Part shown: positions 6,271 through 11,877 of the stretch, piece by piece
Numbering within the stretch: position 1 is the first letter of the stretch
How the letters are laid out: each line of letters opens with the position of its first letter
Assembly (NCBI GenBank): GCA_945866155.1
Contig: CAMBGL010000027.1
Coordinates: 1 to 11,877 of the forward strand
Length of the DNA stretch: 11,877 nucleotides
Source: Bifidobacterium breve
GTDB lineage: Bacteria > Actinomycetota > Actinomycetes > Nanopelagicales > Nanopelagicaceae
Reading direction: 5' to 3'
Translations under genes and position numbers: made by a program
Notes under the pieces: generated by a model
What the model was told of the DNA's origin: nothing
What the model saw: only the letters and a program-made list of their open reading frames with translations
The model's database searches: none

Positions 6271-6604
6271 TTGCATCTACTCCACGTTCACCGGTGCGAA
6301 CACGAACTACCTGATCAACTGGAGTTGTCCATACTTTGCCATCTCCAATTGATCCAGTTGATGCAGCTTTGACAATGACATCTACTACAGAAGATGCATC
6401 ACTGTCATCGACTAACACCTCCAGTCTTACTTTGGGTACAAGATCAACCGTGTATTCAGCACCACGGTAAACCTCTGTATGCCCTCTTTGTCGCCCGAAC
6501 CCACTTGCCTCTGAAACAGTCATGCCATGGACGCCATGGGCTTGCAGAGCACTTTTTACATCATCGAGTTTGAATGGTTTGAGAATTGCAGTAATGAGTT
6601 TCAT
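6266..6604 (-). CDS. glnK: Nitrogen regulatory PII protein (GlnK type)
   Basis: Trimeric signal protein that reads ATP/ADP and 2-oxoglutarate and blocks AmtB when nitrogen is plentiful. The 112-residue length is exact for the family. The T-loop signature Y-R-G-A-E-Y is at 46-51, with Tyr51 as the expected site modified by GlnD. The nucleotide-binding B-loop region S-T-G-S-I-G-D-G-K-V is at 82-91, and the C-loop R-T-G-E is at 102-105. I use GlnK rather than GlnB because it directly follows amtB and precedes glnD. Its ATG shares one base with the amtB stop (TAATG), and a strong GGAGGTG Shine-Dalgarno (6612-6618) lies in the end of amtB, so the two are co-translated. The stop codon sits within a small hairpin. 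Confidence 0.97.
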   Translation of the reverse strand: MKLITAILKPFKLDDVKSALQAHGVHGMTVSEASGFGRQRGHTEVYRGAEYTVDLVPKVRLEVLVDDSDASSVVDVIVKAASTGSIGDGKVWTTPVDQVVRVRTGERGVDAI

Positions 6605-7905
6605 TAGAAAGCACCTCCGCGTGATGAGCTAGACATTTCATATGCGGTCTCGGCATGTTCGCCTAGATCGATACCTTCGATTTCTACATCACGTGCGACG
6701 CGGAAACCAATGGTCTTCTCGATAATGAAACCGAGAATCAGTGTGACAATAAATGAATAGGCAGCAACTAGACCAACACCGAGTGCTTGCTTTACAAGAA
6801 GTGCGCTACCGCCTCCATAGAGAAGTCCATCGATACCAACGCTATTCACAAATTGGCTTCCAAATAATCCAACAGATAGAGAACCCCAAATTCCGCCGAC
6901 TAAGTGAACGCCTACAACATCGAGTGAATCATCGAATCCGAACTTGTATTTCAGGCTTACTGCTAGTGAGCAGAGAATTCCTGCGATAAATCCAATGACA
7001 ACGGCTGCCCATGGAGCAACAAATGCACATGCTGGAGTAATTGCAACAAGTCCTGATATTGCTCCCGATGCTGCGCCAAGAGTGGTTGGGTGACCGTTGC
7101 GAATTTTTTCAACAAGGATCCATCCAAGAAGTGCGCCTGCTGTTGCAACTTGAGTATTTATAAATGCAAGTCCAGCAATTCCATTTGCAGCAAGTGATGA
7201 ACCGGCATTGAAGCCAAACCATCCGAACCACAGAAGTGCAGCGCCTAGGAGTACAAGTGGGAGCGAGTGAGGACGCATCGACTCTTTACGCCATCCAACT
7301 CGCTTTCCAAGAACAATGGCTAGAGCTAAACCAGCTGCTCCTGCATTGATATGTACAGCGGTTCCTCCCGCAAAATCTTCAAGACCTTTACCGGCAAGGA
7401 AACCAGTTCCTGTAACAGTGTCGCCAACTTTATTACCAAATGCGAATACCCAGTGTGCAACTGGGAAATAGACAATGGTTGACCAAATTGCAACAAAGAC
7501 TGCCCATGCGGTGAACTTCGTACGATCTGCAATAGCACCTGAAATAAGTGCTGGAGTAATAATTGCAAACATCAATTGGAATGCAGCAAATACCAACAAT
7601 GGAATTGGATAAATTCCACCATTATTTGTAAATTCATTAACCTGTCCACCAAGGCCAGAGAATGAAAAACCTCCATACCAAGGTGAATCTGCTGTATGAC
7701 CAAATGCTATTTCAAAACCATAAATAACCCATAGAACACTTACGATGCCGATAGTAATCATCGACATCATCATCATATTGAGGGCACTCTTTGTTCGAAC
7801 CATTCCACCGTAGAAGAAAGCTAAACCAGGTGTCATGAGAAGAACGAGAGCGGTGCTTGCCAACATCCAGGCTGTGTCGCCGGAATTGAGAACAATCTCT
7901 TCCAT
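6604..7905 (-). CDS. amtB: Ammonium transporter AmtB
   Basis: Inner-membrane trimeric channel for ammonium uptake, gated by GlnK. The 433 residues hold about eleven hydrophobic segments, the first starting near residue 12 in T-A-W-M-L-A-S-T-A-L. Family features are visible: L-L-M-T-P-G-L-A-F-F-Y-G-G at 22-34; the signature D-F-A-G-G-T-A-V-H-I-N-A-G at 177-189 with pore His185; and V-G-V-H-L-V-G-G-I-W-G at 331-341 with the second pore His334. The cytoplasmic tail R-D-V-E-I-E-G-I-D-L-G-E-H-A-E-T-A-Y (405-422) is the conserved segment that contacts PII. No separate cleavable signal peptide is evident. The ATG at 7905 is supported by AGGAA at 7911-7915. The gene heads the amtB-glnK-glnD unit, the classic nitrogen-controlled arrangement, and phased repeats lie upstream. 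Confidence 0.97.
   Translation of the reverse strand: MEEIVLNSGDTAWMLASTALVLLMTPGLAFFYGGMVRTKSALNMMMMSMITIGIVSVLWVIYGFEIAFGHTADSPWYGGFSFSGLGGQVNEFTNNGGIYPIPLLVFAAFQLMFAIITPALISGAIADRTKFTAWAVFVAIWSTIVYFPVAHWVFAFGNKVGDTVTGTGFLAGKGLEDFAGGTAVHINAGAAGLALAIVLGKRVGWRKESMRPHSLPLVLLGAALLWFGWFGFNAGSSLAANGIAGLAFINTQVATAGALLGWILVEKIRNGHPTTLGAASGAISGLVAITPACAFVAPWAAVVIGFIAGILCSLAVSLKYKFGFDDSLDVVGVHLVGGIWGSLSVGLFGSQFVNSVGIDGLLYGGGSALLVKQALGVGLVAAYSFIVTLILGFIIEKTIGFRVARDVEIEGIDLGEHAETAYEMSSSSRGGAF
6612..6618 (-). promoter_or_regulatory. Strong ribosome binding site of glnK inside amtB
   Basis: GGAGGTG on the minus strand, 7 nt before the glnK ATG at 6604 and inside the last codons of amtB. It is one of the clearest Shine-Dalgarno sequences in the window, suggesting that glnK is translated strongly relative to glnD, which has none. 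Confidence 0.75.
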
Positions 7906-7910
7906 TTATT

Positions 7911-7915
7911 TTCCT
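7911..7915 (-). promoter_or_regulatory. Ribosome binding site of amtB
   Basis: AGGAA on the minus strand, 5 nt before the ATG at 7905. It supports that start. Confidence 0.65.
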
Positions 7916-7925
7916 AACATAAAGG

Positions 7926-7953
7926 TGCGCCAGATATGCGCCAGAGTCTCGCC
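7926..7953 (-). repeat. 11-bp-phased direct repeats upstream of amtB
   Basis: Plus-strand TGCGCCAGA occurs exactly at 7926-7934 and 7937-7945, 11 bp apart, and its CGCC core recurs once more in phase at 7950-7953. The repeats end about 20 bp before the amtB ATG. One-turn spacing places the copies on the same DNA face, which suits a regulator binding site; none is identified. Confidence 0.45.
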
Positions 7954-7983
7954 TTTGAGATGGCCCAAAGATGCACCACCTGC

Positions 7984-8021
7984 GTTACAGAAAATGGCGT
8001 GTTGTGTTACATCTGTGTTAA
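7984..8021 (-). promoter_or_regulatory. Possible GlnR-like half-sites upstream of amtB
   Basis: On the minus strand, TTAAC (8021-8017), GTAAC (8010-8006) and GTAAC (7988-7984) fall on an 11-bp register at spacings of 11 and 22. The first two form an AC-n9-AC arrangement resembling the actinobacterial GlnR box (gTnAC-n6-GaAAC). The slot between the second and third does not match. They overlap the end of ftsY, 80-115 bp before amtB. Whether this organism has GlnR is unknown. Confidence 0.25.
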
Positions 8022-8849
8022 GCCGCGAAGGTAACTCTCGCGATCAAAGGGGGCAAAATCGCTCTCAGACTCCCCTGTTCCAACCCATTTGATGGGAATA
8101 CCCAGTTCGGCCTCTATTGCTAAGGCAACACCGCCGCGAGCACTTCCATCGAGCTTGGTGAGAATAATTCCCGTGACGCCGATGCTTTCGGTAAAGATAC
8201 GTGCTTGCGTTATCCCGTTATGACCAGTTGTTGCATCGATAACTAGTAGTACTTCGTTTATCGGTAATACTTTTTCGACAACTCTTTTTACTTTTCCAAG
8301 TTCTGCCATCAAATCATTTTTATTATGCAATCTGCCAGCAGTATCAATAATCAAGAAATCTGCCTTTTGGCCAAGGGCAACCTGGGCGCTATCAAATGCA
8401 ACAGATGCAGGGTCACCATTATCTTTTCCAGAAATTACTTCAATACCTAGGCGATCTCCCCATGTTCGAAGTTGATCAACTGCTGCTGCGCGAAATGTGT
8501 CAGCCGCAGCAAGAACAACATTGCTTTTTTGCCCCTGCAGGTACGCTGCGAGTTTTGCAACTGAAGTTGTCTTTCCGGTGCCGTTGACACCAACAACAAG
8601 GATTGTCGTCGGGCCGCTTTGCGCACAGCTTATTTCGCGAGATTGCGTAGATAAATATCCAAGTAGAATTTTATGTAAACCCTCTTCAGGGCTATCACTC
8701 TTACTCTTCCTCGCTTCATCAATGAGTTGGCGCGAAAGAGTAGGACCAATATCTGATTCAAGAAGTTCGCTATATAGCTCTTCCCAATCACTATTGGAGA
8801 GAGATGTGGCGCCCTTTATCTTGCTAAGGAATTTAGAAAAGATTCCCAT
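8007..8849 (-). CDS. ftsY: SRP receptor GTPase FtsY (compact form)
   Basis: Receives SRP-ribosome complexes at the membrane and, through paired GTP hydrolysis with Ffh, hands them to the Sec translocon. Its 280 residues are only the NG core. It opens with a short amphipathic segment (M-G-I-F-S-K-F-L-S-K-I-K) that could bind lipid. The N domain runs to about 75. The G domain has G-V-N-G-T-G-K-T-T at 87-95, D-T-F-R-A-A-A at 117-123, D-T-A-G-R at 169-173, T-K-L-D-G at 231-235 and V-G-T-G-E at 256-260. The long acidic A domain or N-terminal membrane segment common in other FtsY proteins is missing. The ATG at 8849 lies five bases after the smc stop, without a good Shine-Dalgarno, so coupling to smc is likely. 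The stop at 8007 overlaps a GTAAC motif discussed for amtB. Confidence 0.97.
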   Translation of the reverse strand: MGIFSKFLSKIKGATSLSNSDWEELYSELLESDIGPTLSRQLIDEARKSKSDSPEEGLHKILLGYLSTQSREISCAQSGPTTILVVGVNGTGKTTSVAKLAAYLQGQKSNVVLAAADTFRAAAVDQLRTWGDRLGIEVISGKDNGDPASVAFDSAQVALGQKADFLIIDTAGRLHNKNDLMAELGKVKRVVEKVLPINEVLLVIDATTGHNGITQARIFTESIGVTGIILTKLDGSARGGVALAIEAELGIPIKWVGTGESESDFAPFDRESYLRGLTQM

Positions 8850-8854
8850 TGAAC

Positions 8855-11800
8855 TTAGCTTGCGTCAGATTCACGCAGACGTTGCGAAATAACTTCAGTA
8901 ACGCCATCGCCGCGCATCGTGACACCGTATAGCGCATCAGCAATTTCCATGGTGCGCTTTTGGTGAGTAATGATGATTAATTGAGAACTTGCACGAAGTT
9001 CCTCAAAAATAACTAGCAAGCGCCCAAGGTTCACATCATCGAGGGCTGCTTCAACTTCATCGAGTACGTAGAAAGGACTTGGACGCGCTTTGAAGATTGC
9101 GACAAGCATTGCAACAGCTGTGAGAGATTTTTCTCCACCAGAGAGCAATGAGAGTCGCTTGATTCTCTTTCCTGGTGGGCGCGCTTCTACATCGACACCT
9201 GAAATAAGTGGGTTATCGGGATCAGTCAAAATCAAGCGACCATCTCCACCAGGGAATAGTCGAGAGAAGATATCTTCGAAGTGCTTAGCAGTTTCTGTAT
9301 AAGCCTCCATAAAGATTTGCTGCACACGGTCGTCAACTTCTTTGATGATGTCGAGTAGATCTTTCTTCGTATTCTTCAAATCTTCTAATTGCTCTGCAAG
9401 GAATTTCAAACGCTCTTCAAGGGCTGTGAACTCTTCAAGGGCTAATGGGTTTACTTTGCCAAGGAGTGCAAGTGAGCGCTCTGTCGCAGCAAGGCGCTTT
9501 TCTTGTTGGTCACGGCGATAAGGAACCATCTCAGTTGCAACAATTTCACCTGTCTCAGTCTCAAAGAATGTTGGAACATCTTTATCTGGGCCGTATTCAT
9601 TGACGAGTGAGGTGAGATCGATTCCGAACTCTTCAACAGTCTTTGCTTCAAGAGTTTCAATGCGCAGTCGCTGTTCAGCTCGCGCAATCTCATCGCGGTG
9701 AACACTCGATGTGAGTTGATCAAGCTCGGATGTTAGTTCGCGACCGCGTGTTCGAATTGTAAGAGTCTCACCTTCACGTGATGCACGTGATTCTTCAAGG
9801 CGTGCACGCTCTATTGCAGCCTTCGCAATCGAGCGCTCTATATGAATAAGTGCTTCATATGCAGCCTCTGCAATTGCTTGTGAAATAACTGCGCCACGTG
9901 CGCGAGCACCACGACGCGAAAGGGCGCGCTCCGATGCCTCACGTTCGGCCTTTGCTGATGCTTCAAGGGCTGCCGCACGCGCTCCAACTGAATCAACACG
10001 TTCTTCAATTGTGCGCACGGCCAGACGTGCTTCAACTTCTACAGTACGAGCATCCGAAACCTTGTTACGTAAATCTTCGGTATGTGAATGATCTGGTTCG
10101 CTAACTTCACCGCGTTGTTCTAATTGCTTTTGTGCAATCGCTAAATCATTTTCATCGCGAGATTTTGCAGCAGAAGCCTCAGTAATAGATGCTTGCAATC
10201 TCTCGACTTCTGCCATTGCAGATTTCATATGCTGACCAGAGACTGAAAGTTGCTCAGTAAGGGCTGCGATGCGTGCATCAGATTCGTTGAGCTTTGATAG
10301 AGCAATATCGAATGCGTTCTGCTTATCGCCAACTTCTGTAGTAACTGTTGAGATTTCGAATCGAAGTCGATCGCAATTATGAACGAGTACCTCTAGTTTC
10401 TTTCCAAGATCTTCAATCAAAGCCTTAATCTCAATGAGTGATGCCGAAGATTTTGATCCACCTCGTGCACGAGAGGCCGAGAGAGTATCTCCATCTTTGG
10501 TTACAACTGTAAGCGCTGGGTGTGAGCGCAATATCTCGCCCGCTTCGTTAGCACTTTCTGCAACCACAATATGGCTAAGTAATGATGCTAAGAGATCACC
10601 AATTCGACCAGAGCGGATATGTGCGCTCACTGGAGTTAGCGAAGATGGAATCGAAATATTAGATGGGGCATGTCCTGGTTGATATACCAATACATCTGCT
10701 TGACCAAGATTTTCATTGCGCAAAGTTCGAAGCGCGGTTACCGCAGCACTGAGATCTTGAACAACAACTGCATCTGCTAATTGGCCCAGAGCGGCAGCGG
10801 CAGCGCTCTCCCAACCAGAATCAATTTCAATAAGGGATGCGATGCTTCCAATAATTTGCACTCCGCGAGCATCGCGAATCAGCGCTGATGCCCCGTCGCG
10901 ATTAGTTGTTGTGAGTTGAAGTGCTTCCAGCTTTGATTCCACAGAATTTCGTTCGCGATCAGCACCACGTTCTGCCTCAACTAGGTCAGCAAGTTTCTTC
11001 TTTGAAAATTCGAGTGCATTCTTAGCGCCTTCAAATTGTGAATCTAAACCGATTTCACCTGAATCTGCACTTGCAATCTCTAGTTCAAATGTTGAATATT
11101 CGCGACGCGCACTTTCAACTCGCTCTTGTGCATCATCGCGAGCTTTTGTAAGGCGAGCAATTTCTTCAGCGATTGCCTCAAGACGCGCCGCCAATGATTT
11201 GATATGGCCCTCTTGGCGCGCTGTTCCTTCACGTGCATCGGCAATGGCGCGCATTGCAGCAGCGATTGTGTCCTCATCAATTTTGAGTGCAGCCTCAGAA
11301 GTTGCAAGTTCTTGAGTCGCTTTCTGTAATCCATTTTGTGCATCAAGAACACTTTGTCGCAAAGCATTTTCTTCATTGCGCAAAGCTTTTGCTTCAATAT
11401 CCATCGCTTCAGGATCGCGTCCTGCACTACGTGCCTCTTCTGCCTCTTCGGCTAAGAATCGTGAACGCTCTTGCGCCAGGCTCTGAGTTCCACGAAATTT
11501 TTCACGCAGTGAGTTCAGATTGTAGAAATTCTCTTGCGCGGCAACTAGCAGAGGACCTTCATGTGCACTTTGCACATCAAGTGCTTCTTCACGGGCGCGT
11601 ACCGATTCGAGTTCCCCATCAACAATTGAGCGACGCTCGCGCAGCGCTGTCTCATCAGCAACTTCGGCATCGAGAGTTCTAGAAAGTGAGATGTAATCAT
11701 CGGCTAGCAAACGAAGTTTTGCATCACGTAAGTCGGCTTGGATAGTTGCAGCCTTCTTCGCAACTTCTGCCTGCTTACCCAGTGGGCGAAGATGGCGGCG

Positions 11801-11877
11801 AAGTTCAACTGTTAGATCTTGAACACGAGCTAAATTTGTCTGCATTGAATCGAGTTTGCGAAGTGCTTTCTCTTTGC
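8855..11877 (-). CDS. smc: Chromosome segregation protein SMC, 5' end cut off
   Basis: ATPase of the bacterial condensin, which with ScpA and ScpB loads on DNA and extrudes loops to organise and separate chromosomes. About 1006 residues are visible; the frame is open to the right edge, so roughly the first 170 residues, including the Walker A head half, are outside. The ATG at 11845 is internal: the preceding codons read K-E-K-A-L-R-K-L-D-S, typical SMC sequence. Visible parts are a long charged N-terminal coiled coil; the globular hinge, about residues 335-465 of the visible part, starting around G-V-Q-I-I-G-S-I-A; and the returning coiled coil. Then come the C-terminal head with signature L-S-G-G-E-K about 90 residues from the end, Walker B F-Y-V-L-D-E-V-E-A-A-L-D-D, and the switch His in I-I-I-T-H-Q. 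ftsY follows after 5 nt. Confidence 0.98.
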   Translation of the reverse strand, partial: KEKALRKLDSMQTNLARVQDLTVELRRHLRPLGKQAEVAKKAATIQADLRDAKLRLLADDYISLSRTLDAEVADETALRERRSIVDGELESVRAREEALDVQSAHEGPLLVAAQENFYNLNSLREKFRGTQSLAQERSRFLAEEAEEARSAGRDPEAMDIEAKALRNEENALRQSVLDAQNGLQKATQELATSEAALKIDEDTIAAAMRAIADAREGTARQEGHIKSLAARLEAIAEEIARLTKARDDAQERVESARREYSTFELEIASADSGEIGLDSQFEGAKNALEFSKKKLADLVEAERGADRERNSVESKLEALQLTTTNRDGASALIRDARGVQIIGSIASLIEIDSGWESAAAAALGQLADAVVVQDLSAAVTALRTLRNENLGQADVLVYQPGHAPSNISIPSSLTPVSAHIRSGRIGDLLASLLSHIVVAESANEAGEILRSHPALTVVTKDGDTLSASRARGGSKSSASLIEIKALIEDLGKKLEVLVHNCDRLRFEISTVTTEVGDKQNAFDIALSKLNESDARIAALTEQLSVSGQHMKSAMAEVERLQASITEASAAKSRDENDLAIAQKQLEQRGEVSEPDHSHTEDLRNKVSDARTVEVEARLAVRTIEERVDSVGARAAALEASAKAEREASERALSRRGARARGAVISQAIAEAAYEALIHIERSIAKAAIERARLEESRASREGETLTIRTRGRELTSELDQLTSSVHRDEIARAEQRLRIETLEAKTVEEFGIDLTSLVNEYGPDKDVPTFFETETGEIVATEMVPYRRDQQEKRLAATERSLALLGKVNPLALEEFTALEERLKFLAEQLEDLKNTKKDLLDIIKEVDDRVQQIFMEAYTETAKHFEDIFSRLFPGGDGRLILTDPDNPLISGVDVEARPPGKRIKRLSLLSGGEKSLTAVAMLVAIFKARPSPFYVLDEVEAALDDVNLGRLLVIFEELRASSQLIIITHQKRTMEIADALYGVTMRGDGVTEVISQRLRESDAS

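Noticed and set aside
7906..8006. Search for an intrinsic terminator after ftsY.
   Set aside because: Only a weak 5-bp stem (CTTTG/CAAAG) without a U tract is visible, so it is not reported as a terminator.
8497..8892. Plus-strand open frame of 131 codons antisense to ftsY.
   Set aside because: It has no recognisable domain or ribosome binding site, and its coding strand is fully explained by ftsY and smc.
11287..11682. Plus-strand open frame of 131 codons rich in His, Leu and Gln.
   Set aside because: This composition is typical of the antisense of a charged coiled-coil gene (smc); nothing supports expression.
11843..11845. ATG at 11845 as the start of smc.
   Set aside because: The frame is open to the window edge and the codons before it encode conserved SMC sequence; the Walker A half is still missing.

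Overview
The window is a tightly packed block of core genes, all transcribed leftward (minus strand). I read it as DNA from an actinobacterium with modest GC (mid-40s % by eye). The evidence is gene order (smc-ftsY-amt-glnK-glnD-ffh-rpsP-KH-rimM-trmD), a DesA-type acyl-ACP desaturase, a ribosomal protein S16 with a long acidic tail, and very short intergenic gaps. Moderate GC plus compaction suggests a streamlined freshwater lineage such as Nanopelagicales (acI), but that placement is inference.

In transcription order (right to left): smc (5' end cut off by the window edge), then ftsY 5 nt downstream. A 101-nt gap with repeat motifs precedes the nitrogen cluster: the ammonium transporter gene amtB, the PII signal gene glnK/glnB (sharing one base with amtB in TAATG), and glnD, the PII-modifying enzyme. 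ffh follows 11 nt later. A 159-nt gap with two predicted RNA hairpins comes before the ribosome-maturation cluster rpsP-khpA-rimM-trmD (gaps of 2 and 8 nt and a 4-nt overlap). Last is the first half of an acyl-ACP desaturase gene, cut by the left edge.

The genes form three functional groups. SMC (chromosome organisation) leads into the two SRP GTPases, FtsY and Ffh, which target membrane proteins co-translationally. Between these sit AmtB-GlnK-GlnD, which take up ammonium and signal nitrogen status. The rpsP cluster builds and matures the 30S subunit and methylates tRNA.

I found no mobile element, CRISPR array, tRNA, rRNA or novel multi-gene system. The points worth a second look are small: a terminator-like hairpin in the first codons of glnD, a second hairpin around the glnK stop codon, 11-bp-phased repeats upstream of amtB, paired hairpins in the rpsP leader, conservative changes at usually invariant positions of TrmD and Ffh, and a desaturase gene where rplS normally follows trmD.
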